Origin: a virus
Virus record (IMG/VR): IMGVR_UViG_3300046010_002934
Span: 1-21,352 of that record
Strand: one strand, 5' to 3'
Length of the DNA stretch: 21,352 nucleotides
In this document: positions 1 to 6,440 of the stretch, in pieces
How the letters are laid out: each line of letters opens with the position of its first letter
Numbering within the stretch: the first letter of the stretch is position 1
Notes under the pieces: model-generated
What the model saw: only the letters and a program-made list of their open reading frames with translations
The model's database searches: none
Told to the model about the DNA's origin: nothing
Position numbers and translations under genes: made by a program

Positions 1-93
1 ATTGGGGCCAAGTTGCCCGGCTTTCTTGACCGCTTCACGCGACTGCCAGCCCCATGGACCTTCGTCTTTTGGTGTTTCAGAACGTGGATTCAT
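1..93 (-). CDS. Unidentified protein, N-terminal 31 residues only
   Basis: This gene starts at the ATG at 93-91 and runs off the left edge of the window. Its A overlaps the last base of the upstream stop codon (TAATG junction), which supports the start by translational coupling. The visible N-terminus is polar and contains GPWGWQSREAVKKAG, which could be the first helix of a small DNA-binding or replication protein. That is only an impression and no family is recognised. It lies last in the replication block, after the helicase and the 180-aa unknown, so a role in DNA metabolism is plausible but inferred from position. Confidence 0.6.
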   Translation of the reverse strand, partial: MNPRSETPKDEGPWGWQSREAVKKAGQLGPN

Positions 94-635
94 TATTCGC
101 AACTGTAGACTGTTTCTTGCAGTTTCAACTTTGGCAGTTCGTTTGTCGTGAAACTGTGGTCGATGAAGCGCACTCTGTTGGTAGGCTGGATTGTCAGTCT
201 ACCATTGTTTAACTTCACAAAGATAAACTCCTTGTCCTGATCCGGGGAGTCTGACCAACCATCGTGAAGGTGCGTTACAGAGAACAGGTACTCTCCGTAC
301 AACACATTGTCTTTCCAGACTACAATGACTTCCATCCCGCGCATAATCGGATTCTGGAGCACTGAGAAGTTGTAGCTGTAACAGTCCCACATTTGTGCAG
401 CCTGAATATGCCAAGGTGCAGCATCCTTGCTGAACGCTACAGCATGAGGCGGGATATTGCGGTACAGTGCGCCCCCGTCTCGTAGGATTACGTTAATCCC
501 CCACGCTCGCCCAGGGATGGCTGTTAAGCCCACCCACATAGCCTCGACTAGGCCACAAGGCTCTGCATGAGTGTACTCGCTGTCCACCCAGATGTACCTA
601 TGCGTTGGTAGTGCTCCGATCTTTGTGTAGTTCAT
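93..635 (-). CDS. Conserved phage protein of unknown function, 180 aa
   Basis: No enzymatic function is recognised. The protein is rich in aromatic residues and looks mostly beta. Notable stretches are VDSEYTHAEPCGLVEAMWVG near residue 18, GRAWGINV near 42, a WDCYSYNFS segment near 83, and a C-terminal part with FVKLNNGRLTIQPTNRV ending in VYSCE. From memory, proteins with this pattern (EPCGLV, GRAWG, QxWDCY, NGRLTIQPT) occur in many uncultured phages without assigned function, often near replication genes. I cannot verify that here. The start ATG overlaps the helicase stop by four bases (ATGA), so the two are probably translated together. There are no signal peptide or membrane segments. The coding call is very secure; the function is unknown. 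Confidence 0.9.
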   Translation of the reverse strand: MNYTKIGALPTHRYIWVDSEYTHAEPCGLVEAMWVGLTAIPGRAWGINVILRDGGALYRNIPPHAVAFSKDAAPWHIQAAQMWDCYSYNFSVLQNPIMRGMEVIVVWKDNVLYGEYLFSVTHLHDGWSDSPDQDKEFIFVKLNNGRLTIQPTNRVRFIDHSFTTNELPKLKLQETVYSCE

Positions 636-1966
636 TTTCTTTTCTTTGATTTCTCTTCGACTGGTTCTGGCTTAAAGCACTGCTGCCAAATCATTCCATG
701 CCTGTCTGGCGTAGGACTGTGTCTGATGTAAATCTTCGAGGTCGGCAGGCCCTTCTCGAAACACTTCATATTAGAACGCAGGCGTCTCTTTGTCATAGTC
801 AGACTACATGTCAAAGGCTGATTGTCCTCAGTCTCGACCCGCTGGAGCGTGATAACCTCTCTGGCCCAGTTCGTGAGAGCAGACGAGCCAAAGCCACTGT
901 AAGCCAAGTCTGATTCAGTCCGCGCAGAGTTCTCCCTTGGCTTAGGCAAGTGATGAATGATCGCCAGTAGCACCCCAGTCTTCGAGGAGATCCTGTTGAG
1001 TTCATTGCAGAACTTGGTAACCACTGCTTGGTCACTGATGTCATCACCTAAGTAGCACATCAAAGGATCAATCCAGACAACATCCGGGGAGTGCTTAAAA
1101 ACCAGTGTCTCTAGTACTCTGATAAACTCTGCGCCAGAGTGAATGTTGTCCCTATAGAAGATGACTCGCTCGTTTAGAAGGGCCCTCTCAGTCTCTCCAC
1201 ACTGAGTCTTCCCGTACTTGCAAAACACAGATTGCAAGACCTCGGCCTGATCGCCTTGGTCGTTCTCAGCTTGGATAATCAGACTCTTAAGTGGCTTAAC
1301 TGGGATCAGTCCAAAGGTCAGCACTTCAGAGAAGGCGCCGATCCCGTGGAGCGCCCAGCCGATTGCCAACTGCATCGTCAAACTGCTCTTTCCGATTCCC
1401 GATTGAGCATTAATGAGCACACTCCCGCCTTTGCACAGCCAGCGATTCCCGATCAGAGTGTTGCTATCGTTCTCTGTATCATAGGCCAATAGGTCATTGA
1501 ACGTAGACTGTACTATAGAACCCAGCCCACGTTCAGCATTGGCCGCCAGCGTTGCCACACTGAGGCCCGCTACAACGTCTTCTGTGGCTTCTCCAGTCGA
1601 TATGGCATGAGTGGCCTTCAGCAAAGAGGCAAGCAGTACTCTGCGCCTTGCTGCGTCTTGAACTAGTTCGCACCAGCTCGGAAGCGGTTCAAGACTAGGC
1701 ATCCCGGTGGACAACTCAGACAGCAACGCAAACGGGATGCCACCCTTAGCGAGGCGTGTAGCCAGCCCAATAGGGTCCATGCTCAGACCGGCCCTGGCAC
1801 CCTCTTGGATGCCGGCAAAGATAGCTCCAAACTGGGGATTATGAAAGTCGCCTTGGGTCAGCCCCTTGGCAGCAATAGTCGGCAGTGCTAGGTCAGGTGC
1901 AAAAAGTAGACACCCCAGCACTGCCCGCTCGGCCTTCTCGGCCTGCGGGATAGTTGGCTCTCTCAT
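632..1966 (-). CDS. Replicative DNA helicase, DnaB N-terminal domain plus RepA/AAA_25-type ATPase
   Basis: A likely hexameric 5'-3' helicase that unwinds the phage replication fork. Residues 7-105 resemble the DnaB N-terminal helical domain (PQAEKAERAVLGCLL, then DFHNPQF). Residues 175-400 form a RecA-fold ATPase. It has a Walker A at 187-194 (AQSGIGKS), QAENDQGD at 232-239, a Walker B strand ending in D300 (VVWID), and a sensor-like IIHH at 336-339. SGFGSSALTNWARE follows at 357-370. The core is closer to plasmid RepA-type helicases than to canonical DnaB: QAEND, IDPLxxYLGDDIS and NWAR are typical of that group. The C-terminus is a short basic tail (KSKKRK). The start ATG lies three bases after the upstream stop. 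No helicase loader or primase is visible in the window. The fold assignment is confident; the exact subfamily is inference. Confidence 0.9.
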   Translation of the reverse strand: MREPTIPQAEKAERAVLGCLLFAPDLALPTIAAKGLTQGDFHNPQFGAIFAGIQEGARAGLSMDPIGLATRLAKGGIPFALLSELSTGMPSLEPLPSWCELVQDAARRRVLLASLLKATHAISTGEATEDVVAGLSVATLAANAERGLGSIVQSTFNDLLAYDTENDSNTLIGNRWLCKGGSVLINAQSGIGKSSLTMQLAIGWALHGIGAFSEVLTFGLIPVKPLKSLIIQAENDQGDQAEVLQSVFCKYGKTQCGETERALLNERVIFYRDNIHSGAEFIRVLETLVFKHSPDVVWIDPLMCYLGDDISDQAVVTKFCNELNRISSKTGVLLAIIHHLPKPRENSARTESDLAYSGFGSSALTNWAREVITLQRVETEDNQPLTCSLTMTKRRLRSNMKCFEKGLPTSKIYIRHSPTPDRHGMIWQQCFKPEPVEEKSKKRK

Positions 1967-1969
1967 GCT

Positions 1970-2185
1970 TTAGAGAGTCGCCTCTAAATCTCGCTGCAAC
2001 CTAGCCGCACTAGAAAGCGGTTTCGCTTCTAGTCTCCCCTCGAAAATCTGCACTGCCTTAGCCAGTGTCATCACCTCCAACTTATCCACATTCAATCCAC
2101 CCTGCCCGGTCCTCTTAAAGTCTCGATCCACCTTCAACAACTCCACAGCAATCCTCTCTGCTTCCATCAAGTCAGCCTTTATCAT
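1970..2185 (-). CDS. Small unknown protein between SSB and helicase genes, 71 aa
   Basis: The reading frame is open up to 2290, but the longer version would overlap the end of the SSB-like gene. I therefore place the start at the ATG at 2185 (MIKADLMEAERIAVELL), 53 bases after that gene's stop, with a weak GGGAC about eight bases upstream. The product is predicted to be mainly helical and charged, with heptad-like leucine and alanine spacing, and has no membrane segment. Its position between the ssDNA-binding protein and the helicase suggests an accessory replication role, for example a loader or adaptor. The sequence itself does not show this, and no family is recognised. Confidence 0.7.
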   Translation of the reverse strand: MIKADLMEAERIAVELLKVDRDFKRTGQGGLNVDKLEVMTLAKAVQIFEGRLEAKPLSSAARLQRDLEATL

Positions 2186-2238
2186 AACCAGTCCCGTAAA
2201 AGTGTGCGTGATCGGATGCGCACCCCCCAGTAAGTCGC

Positions 2239-2637
2239 TTAGAACGGGATCTCGTCCCCGCTCACATCTGTCGAGTCCAGCGGCAGCCACCTCTTGATTT
2301 CGAGGTAAGCCTTGCCAGTCTTCTCAGAGATCTTCTCGCCGGGGGCAAGCTCAACCTTCGCGACCTTGCCTACGCAATCGTCGATCTCGATGGCGAGCGG
2401 TTTTCCGTCTTCTACCTTGATGCCGATAGCTTCAGCAAAGTCAGCCAAGTTGCGGCTGTTCTTAGTCGTGAATACTACCCACGAGTTGAACTTGAGAGGT
2501 CCAACTGCGACCTCCAACTTCAACATGTCGTTACCAGCTTTGCTGATGGCTTCGACCGCGTCTGTGATCTTGGCGAGATGGATACCCGCTTCAATTGACT
2601 GTTTCTGTTCTCCTAGTTCGATTTTTACGGATGGCAT
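2239..2637 (-). CDS. ssDNA-binding protein, DUF669-like, with SSB-type C-terminal tail
   Basis: This protein probably coats single-stranded phage DNA during replication and recombination. Residues 1-120 match the pattern of the DUF669 group of phage ssDNA-binding proteins as I know it: a beta strand after the N-terminus, GNDMLKLEVAVG near 35-46, FNSWVVFTTKNSRNLADFAEAIGI at roughly 50-73, and VGKVAKVEL near 89-97. The last residues are GDEIPF, an acidic tip ending in Pro-Phe that closely resembles the bacterial SSB tail (DDIPF), which recruits partner enzymes. The gene sits directly downstream of RecT, 18 bases from its stop. The leader upstream of the ATG is A-rich (ACAAAACC) and has no Shine-Dalgarno sequence. 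The family call is from pattern memory; the tail is directly visible. Confidence 0.8.
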   Translation of the reverse strand: MPSVKIELGEQKQSIEAGIHLAKITDAVEAISKAGNDMLKLEVAVGPLKFNSWVVFTTKNSRNLADFAEAIGIKVEDGKPLAIEIDDCVGKVAKVELAPGEKISEKTGKAYLEIKRWLPLDSTDVSGDEIPF

Positions 2638-2655
2638 GGTTTTGTTGGTTTGGGG

Positions 2656-3393
2656 TTAAATTCCGAAAGCGGCAAAGAACCTCTCAGGGAAAGCTACGGC
2701 TTGGGTCTGGATGGAAATTGGCAGTTCCCTGTATGTCTGGGATTCTGTGATCCAGCCACGCTTAATGGCGCCGGCAGTGACCTTGTCTTTCTGCGCCTTT
2801 GACTTCTCAGCGAGAAGGCGGTCCATCAGGTTGACTGCACTAATCTGTTCAGGAACCTCCTGTTTAGGCTCCTCCTTGGGCGCCTCGATCTGGAGCGGCT
2901 CAGGCTCAGTCACCACTTGTACGGGAGTAAACTCGCCTACCTCCTCAGGTGCATAGAGGCCAGACAAGACGCCGGGAAAGATGCCGCGCACTGCTTCAGA
3001 GATGCAGCGGGCTTTAAGCATCTGGCGAGGGAACTTCTTCCAAGTAGGATTCCCAGTCAAACCGGCGCGGGTAGCGTCTTGCATGGTCCAAGACACCTTG
3101 AGGCTGCCGCCCTGGGGATGGCTGAACGTGCCACTGACTGACTCATGAGTGTAGTCGTGCCACTCCACCTTGCCGCCAGCTTGTTGAAAGCGTGCAAGCA
3201 TGGCTTCAGATTTTAAGGATGGCTTGCCGTTAATGATGTGGTAGTCGCGGGCTGCTTCAGCGGGATGGCGCCCTTCTGCTTGGCACAAGAGGCCAAGAGC
3301 AAGAGCTTGAGCCGGCGTTTGGATGCCGAACAGCTTAGATTCTGCGATGGCCTTTGCCATCAGGGATATTTGGTCGATGGGGATTAGTTGCAT
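2656..3393 (-). CDS. recT: RecT-family single-strand annealing protein
   Basis: A RecT-type annealase pairs complementary single strands during phage recombination and recombination-dependent replication. The RecT-like core spans about residues 8-155. Signature stretches are ALALGLLCQAEGRHPAEAA near 31-49, YHIINGKPSLKSEAML at 51-66, and WTMQDATRAGLTGNPTWKK at 102-120. PRQMLKARCISEAVRGIFP follows at 122-140, then GLYAPEE. After residue 160 comes a Pro/Glu-rich linker and a charged helical C-terminal region that is probably variable. The length of 245 aa is normal for the family. It sits in a block with a PD-(D/E)XK nuclease, a RuvC-like resolvase and an SSB, the expected partners. The start follows an A-rich leader (AAAAGAAAC), seven bases after the previous stop. 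Confidence 0.88.
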   Translation of the reverse strand: MQLIPIDQISLMAKAIAESKLFGIQTPAQALALGLLCQAEGRHPAEAARDYHIINGKPSLKSEAMLARFQQAGGKVEWHDYTHESVSGTFSHPQGGSLKVSWTMQDATRAGLTGNPTWKKFPRQMLKARCISEAVRGIFPGVLSGLYAPEEVGEFTPVQVVTEPEPLQIEAPKEEPKQEVPEQISAVNLMDRLLAEKSKAQKDKVTAGAIKRGWITESQTYRELPISIQTQAVAFPERFFAAFGI

Positions 3394-3400
3394 GTTTCTT

Positions 3401-3601
3401 TTAATTTTCGTGCATTCGCGCTACAAGTGGCGGCTTTGCTGCTTCAATCATTTTCAAAACCAACGCTGCGTTTGCTGGCGTGAAATCCAAATCAGTAAAC
3501 AATTCCAGCTTTTTTCCTTTTGTTGAGATTACAATAAATAGTTCTGCATCAAGTCGTTGCCTGATAATTTTTTCCAATGGTTCTTCTTTTTCGTGTTTCA
3601 T
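3401..3601 (-). CDS. Small unknown protein in recombination block, 66 aa
   Basis: The start ATG overlaps the stop of the RuvC-like gene by four bases (ATGA), which strongly supports it as a genuine coupled gene. The sequence has a charged N-terminus (MKHEKEEPLEKIIRQRL). A beta-like stretch (ELFIVISTKGKKLELF) and a C-terminal helix (NAALVLKMIEAAKPPL) follow. No membrane segment, cysteine pair or known motif is visible. Its fixed place between resolvase and annealase suggests a small accessory factor for recombination, but this is position-based inference. It is more AT-rich than its neighbours. Confidence 0.75.
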   Translation of the reverse strand: MKHEKEEPLEKIIRQRLDAELFIVISTKGKKLELFTDLDFTPANAALVLKMIEAAKPPLVARMHEN

Positions 3602-4065
3602 TTGGTTTTCATTTTAAGTCCCGCCTCCAAGATAAGCAGTGCGTCGGCGGTCTTGAGCGTCACTGTGAGTTGTGGATAGAGCGCCTGCGCCCTGCCTTTG
3701 AGATGAGCTTTCCAGCGGTTGCCGTGGGTCTTCTTGTCGCCTAAGCCCAGGGCAGTCTGCCACTTCTTGGGAGGCAGGTATTCGATACGGGCGCCGTAAG
3801 CCGCGAGGATGCCCTCAATACGCCCGTAGTTGCGAAACATGGTAGCCATAGAACTTCCAGACATCTTGCCTGCAAATTTGGGAAGCTCTTCCAGAAATAC
3901 AGTAGGTGTGTCTGCTGATGTCGTGTTGTGCTTTGTGCACAAGATCATCAACTGAGTATCGAGATCGTGCAGCGTGTCAGGCATTGGCAGCGCATGAACA
4001 CTGCCGTCAGTGTCAACGTAGGCGATCCCGCCTCCTACGCCTGGATCAATTGCGACAAAGTTCAT
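3598..4065 (-). CDS. RuvC-like Holliday junction resolvase
   Basis: This is an RNase H-fold endonuclease expected to cut four-way DNA junctions arising in replication, recombination or packaging. The first catalytic aspartate is D7 in AIDPGVGGGIAY. The second acidic site is E59/E60 in TVFLEELPKF. The C-terminal acidic cluster is D141 in KTADALLILEAG, with E147. The lysine-rich stretch 100-124 (PPKKWQ, then GDKKTHGNRWKAHLKGRA) matches the DNA-contacting region of phage and poxvirus-type RuvC-like enzymes. The length of 155 aa is typical. The start overlaps the nuclease stop by four bases and the stop overlaps the next start by four, so it is translated as part of a coupled string. Confidence 0.85.
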   Translation of the reverse strand: MNFVAIDPGVGGGIAYVDTDGSVHALPMPDTLHDLDTQLMILCTKHNTTSADTPTVFLEELPKFAGKMSGSSMATMFRNYGRIEGILAAYGARIEYLPPKKWQTALGLGDKKTHGNRWKAHLKGRAQALYPQLTVTLKTADALLILEAGLKMKTK

Positions 4066-5051
4066 TTGGAAGCGACCAATGGTGCTTTGCCAACCTTACG
4101 GGACACAATGTGAGCAGGCATCTCGTGACCTGACACACTCCAGAGCTGTTCAGCCTTCTTGGCTGACAGTGATCCAAGCGCATTGATGGCATTGCCTGCG
4201 CTGATCAGCCCTTCCTCGACTGCCTTGGCAATATACTCGCTGCTGACAAACTCAGTCGCACGCGGCTTCTGTAGCCTCCAGCCCGGTACTTTCTGCCCTG
4301 CTTCAAGCAACTCAAAAGCCTTAGCCTTGGCCGCGTCCCTAAAGTCTTCCAGCGTCTGGCAAGCAGCCAAGAACTGGCCCAGCCGGTCAGGATCGTTCAA
4401 TAGAGACAGGAAGGCTTCGTCTTGCACCGTAGGAGCCAAACCAGCCACAGTGACCAATGCAGAGTCCTTGCTAGCAACACGGGCAGGGCAAGTCAGACTT
4501 TTGGCGCACCAGTTGCAGTAGTCGTTTTGAACGGGGGCCGTCCCTACGTTGTCCAAGATGCGCTGCACAGTCTCCTTGGCACTGGTGTAGGTCCAGTGCT
4601 GGGTCACCACCTGCCTTTGGTCGCAAAACAGCAAGTGAGTCGTCCACTCCTGCTCAAAGTGAGTTTCCATCAAGCCCAGTGCATAGGCTGCCATCTGGCC
4701 GGTGTAGTCGTAGACCTGACCAGACTTAAGGTCGATCAGCCACTTGCCCTTTGCTGCGATGCCGTCAGCAGTGCCCATGTGCTCAAGGCCAGAAGTCTGG
4801 ATGCGGCACTCAGACTCGCTGGTGGTCAGGCCGTCAGCTCCACCGCCAAGTTGAATGCACCGATGTAATGCCCAATTGACTGCCTTGGTGTCTTCCTCAT
4901 TCAGATCACGAGGCAGTTCGCCGGTGACCCAAGCGTCACGGAATACACCGTCAAGCATGGTGCCCCGTGAGGCTGCACTGCTGTTGCCTGCTGTACCTTC
5001 GTACTGACCGCATAGGGCCAGCTTAGGGAGTGAGGAGTGTCTAATTTTCAT
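4062..5051 (-). CDS. PD-(D/E)XK nuclease (RecB/Cas4-like exonuclease) with probable Fe-S cluster
   Basis: A likely exonuclease that produces single-stranded ends for the RecT annealase, comparable in role to RecE or lambda Exo. The nuclease core shows GTADG at 93-97 (D96), then LIDLKSG at 105-111 (D107, K109). QMAAYALGLM follows at 119-128, the motif IV-type glutamine and tyrosine. Four cysteines, C14 plus C179, C182 and C188 (YCNWCAKSLTCPA), are spaced as in Cas4/AddB-type nucleases that hold a 4Fe-4S cluster. A C-terminal region of about 130 residues (200-329) is helical and probably accessory. The start is the ATG at 5051, eleven bases inside the HTH gene, with GAGGACC upstream. The fold is confident; the Fe-S cluster and exonuclease polarity are inferred. 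Confidence 0.85.
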   Translation of the reverse strand: MKIRHSSLPKLALCGQYEGTAGNSSAASRGTMLDGVFRDAWVTGELPRDLNEEDTKAVNWALHRCIQLGGGADGLTTSESECRIQTSGLEHMGTADGIAAKGKWLIDLKSGQVYDYTGQMAAYALGLMETHFEQEWTTHLLFCDQRQVVTQHWTYTSAKETVQRILDNVGTAPVQNDYCNWCAKSLTCPARVASKDSALVTVAGLAPTVQDEAFLSLLNDPDRLGQFLAACQTLEDFRDAAKAKAFELLEAGQKVPGWRLQKPRATEFVSSEYIAKAVEEGLISAGNAINALGSLSAKKAEQLWSVSGHEMPAHIVSRKVGKAPLVASK

Positions 5052-5268
5052 ATTTCAAATGGTCCTCAATTTTGAGCTTGAGCCCATTGGTTTTAGCTAC
5101 CGCGACCAACTCCAAGAACCGATTCATTGGAATTGTGCGGTGGTACAACCAGTTATCTATCGTTCTGTGGCTGAGTTCCACCTGTGCCGCACTGAGCTTC
5201 TTGTAAAGCTCGCCTCGGCCACCGAAGAACTGAACCACACTGCTTACATTCAGCGTGGGTGTTTTCAT
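5041..5268 (-). CDS. Cro/CI-like helix-turn-helix regulator, 75 aa
   Basis: A small DNA-binding protein heading the replication/recombination block. The pattern runs VVQFFGGRGELYKKL (first helices), then LSHRTIDNWLYHRTIP (turn and recognition helix with W at 40), then RFLELVAVAKTNGLKL. This is the arrangement of Cro-like HTH proteins in which an FGG start and an IP before the last helix are typical. There is no dimerisation or cleavage domain, so it is not a LexA-type CI repressor. The start ATG is preceded by only a weak GAG and lies 17 bases downstream of an imperfect palindrome at 5286-5306. Autoregulation is therefore plausible. Its 3' end overlaps the nuclease gene. Confidence 0.8.
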   Translation of the reverse strand: MKTPTLNVSSVVQFFGGRGELYKKLSAAQVELSHRTIDNWLYHRTIPMNRFLELVAVAKTNGLKLKIEDHLKYEN

Positions 5269-5285
5269 TGCGGCTCAATGCGTAG

Positions 5286-5306
5286 TGTGCGCAGATCTAG
5301 CGCGCA
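5286..5306. promoter_or_regulatory. Imperfect palindrome, candidate operator for the HTH gene
   Basis: The arms TGTGCGC (5286-5292) and GCGCGCA (5300-5306) are inverted repeats matching at six of seven positions, separated by AGATCTA. The element lies just upstream of the HTH start in the only sizeable gap of the window. An operator role for the neighbouring regulator is inferred. No convincing sigma-70 promoter could be matched around it; a TTGCGC with a 17-base spacer has a poor -10 (TACGCA). Confidence 0.4.
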
Positions 5307-5380
5307 ACAAAAAACGTAATCTTTTTTCAGCCCCTAACGTAAGTGCCTTTGTTTCATGAGGAAGCACCCCTGCACCCCGT

Positions 5381-5397
5381 CGCAGGTTCTCCCTGCG
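5381..5397. other. Stem-loop after the endolysin gene
   Basis: The arms CGCAGG (5381-5386) and CCTGCG (5392-5397) are a perfect six-base inverted repeat around a five-base loop. It starts 17 bases past the endolysin stop codon on the minus strand. No T-run follows on either strand, so a classic rho-independent terminator is not supported. It could be an RNA stability element or a weak terminator. Confidence 0.4.
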
Positions 5398-5414
5398 CAC
5401 CATCCGGCAAATCG

Positions 5415-6020
5415 TTATTCTCCAGCAGGCATAAGCCCAGACTCGAACAGGTCGGCTTCTTCGTTCCTGCGTCTCCTAAGTCCTTCAGTTTTAGGCCACA
5501 AGCGTTTCATCTCGCGAAACTGCTTGGGAACCTCCTTCAGATTACCAGTGCGCAGAAGTGCTTGAATGTTAGACATTTCTCTGCGGCGCTCGCCACTTAG
5601 GCTAGTGCCCCTGTTGAAACACAAGCTCACGAGGGCCGCTGCACAGTCTCCTGGCAGGTCCACAACCTGCGGATAAATCCGCAGAGTTTTCATGTACCAG
5701 ACAGGAATCGTGACGTTCTCAAACACCGCCAGCGCAGACATCCACGGGATGACTAGATGACGAACATGCGGCAGGACTTCCTTGGCAGCCTCTCCCTTCC
5801 GTCCAGACACACTAACCAGCAGGGACAATGTAGCGGCATTCAGGTGAGGCGACCATGCACGGCTAGTCTCAGTTGCTGATGTGTGGCCTAGATCCCAGCC
5901 TACACCAATCGTGATGCCAGACTGTTCACCGGGCCACTCTGGGTTTTTGTCGTAGTACGACTCCCCACCTGTCTCCCACTTGATTATCGCCTGAATGCCC
6001 TTACTCGATAGATTCGTCAT
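5415..6020 (-). CDS. Endolysin, T4-lysozyme/pesticin-like muramidase
   Basis: A peptidoglycan hydrolase for host lysis. The N-terminus carries the family pattern: catalytic glutamate E16 in KWETGGESYY, then WPGEQSGITIGVGWDLG at about 29-45, which supplies the T37 and D43 region expected in lysozyme-like glycosidases. Later segments (FENVTIPVWY near 110, AALVSLCFNRG near 127-137, and a C-terminal helical part with MKRLWP) fit the helical lobe of the fold. There is no signal peptide or N-terminal membrane anchor, so export would depend on a holin. The start ATG at 6020 has AGAGGA seven bases upstream, one of the better ribosome sites here. It overlaps the preceding gene by 20 bases. It lies about 1.2 kb from the holin-candidate cluster. 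The catalytic residues are assigned by motif, not alignment. Confidence 0.82.
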   Translation of the reverse strand: MTNLSSKGIQAIIKWETGGESYYDKNPEWPGEQSGITIGVGWDLGHTSATETSRAWSPHLNAATLSLLVSVSGRKGEAAKEVLPHVRHLVIPWMSALAVFENVTIPVWYMKTLRIYPQVVDLPGDCAAALVSLCFNRGTSLSGERRREMSNIQALLRTGNLKEVPKQFREMKRLWPKTEGLRRRRNEEADLFESGLMPAGE

Positions 6021-6222
6021 CGTCGTCCTCTAGTATGTCCACTGGTTCTTCTGCCCACCGCATGGCCTGATACAGCCGGGCGAACAAGCTGCCAGAGCCA
6101 GCCTCAAAAGTCGAGTAGCTGTCAGTGTCAGAGTCGTGTGCCAAGATCTGGACACAGTCAAAGTGCTCGCCCAAGTCAGCGGCAACCTTTTCAACGTAAG
6201 CCTGCTTCTCCTCGATGGTCAT
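6001..6222 (-). CDS. Small acidic protein of unknown function, 73 aa
   Basis: The frame is open up to 6300, but I choose the ATG at 6222. It forms an ATGA overlap with the upstream stop, and the longer version would overlap that gene by 82 bases. The product begins MTIEEKQAYVEKVAADLGEH, has a central CVQILAHDSDTDSYSTFEAG stretch, and ends in a very acidic tail (EDDDDES). It has no membrane segment or cysteine pair. The tail could mimic nucleic acid or bind a basic partner, which is speculation. It sits between a winged-helix-like gene and the endolysin and is translationally coupled to both. Confidence 0.72.
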   Translation of the reverse strand: MTIEEKQAYVEKVAADLGEHFDCVQILAHDSDTDSYSTFEAGSGSLFARLYQAMRWAEEPVDILEDDDDESIE

Positions 6223-6440
6223 AGTTTTCCAACATGGTAATGAACTGCTATCACTTCTTTTCCGTCTCGCGTAAGTGTCCGAAACTTTTTGGTTTGCCAC
6301 TTTTTGCGTTCAGCCATGTTTTGAGTTGCCGTCCGCTTGCTGCCAAGCAACTCCATCAGCTGCCAAAGCGTGTACCAGCCATCCGGCGGCGGCTCTCCCA
6401 TTATTTCAGCTCTGAGCTGTTCGAGTAGGGTCTTTTTCAT
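6219..6440 (-). CDS. Small winged-helix/HTH-like protein, 73 aa
   Basis: The start is placed at the ATG at 6440, which overlaps the phosphoesterase stop (ATGA). The frame extends to 6593 but would run deep inside the phosphoesterase gene. Residues 19-60 look like a small winged helix: DGWYTLWQLMELLG forms the first helices, KRTATQNMAERKKW a possible recognition helix. KFRTLTRDGKEVIAVHYHVG follows as a beta hairpin wing. Small proteins of this pattern (W-T-x-E-L-A, then HY near the end) are frequent in phages as putative DNA-binding proteins. The function is unproven, and whether it is a late regulator cannot be read from sequence. Confidence 0.72.
   Translation of the reverse strand: MKKTLLEQLRAEIMGEPPPDGWYTLWQLMELLGSKRTATQNMAERKKWQTKKFRTLTRDGKEVIAVHYHVGKL

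Larger units (their letters stand above)
5269..5414. other. Intergenic region between late/lysis and early/replication blocks
   Basis: This 146-base gap is the largest in the window and carries no supportable gene. Reading on the minus strand it holds a stem-loop just after the endolysin and a short GGGGTGC tandem repeat (5361-5375). An A/T-rich patch with runs of A and T (about 5308-5328) and the palindrome before the HTH start follow. By position it is the best candidate for the promoter of the replication block and for separating it from late transcription. No textbook promoter is visible. Confidence 0.55.

Noticed and set aside
5273-5310. Sigma-70 promoter before the HTH gene (TTGCGC, 17-base spacer, TACGCA)
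   Set aside because: The -10 match is poor, and the elements coincide with the palindrome, so base matches could be incidental.
5361-5375. Tandem GGGGTGC repeat (minus strand) in the intergenic gap
   Set aside because: There are only two copies of a short G-rich unit, not enough for an iteron array or origin call.
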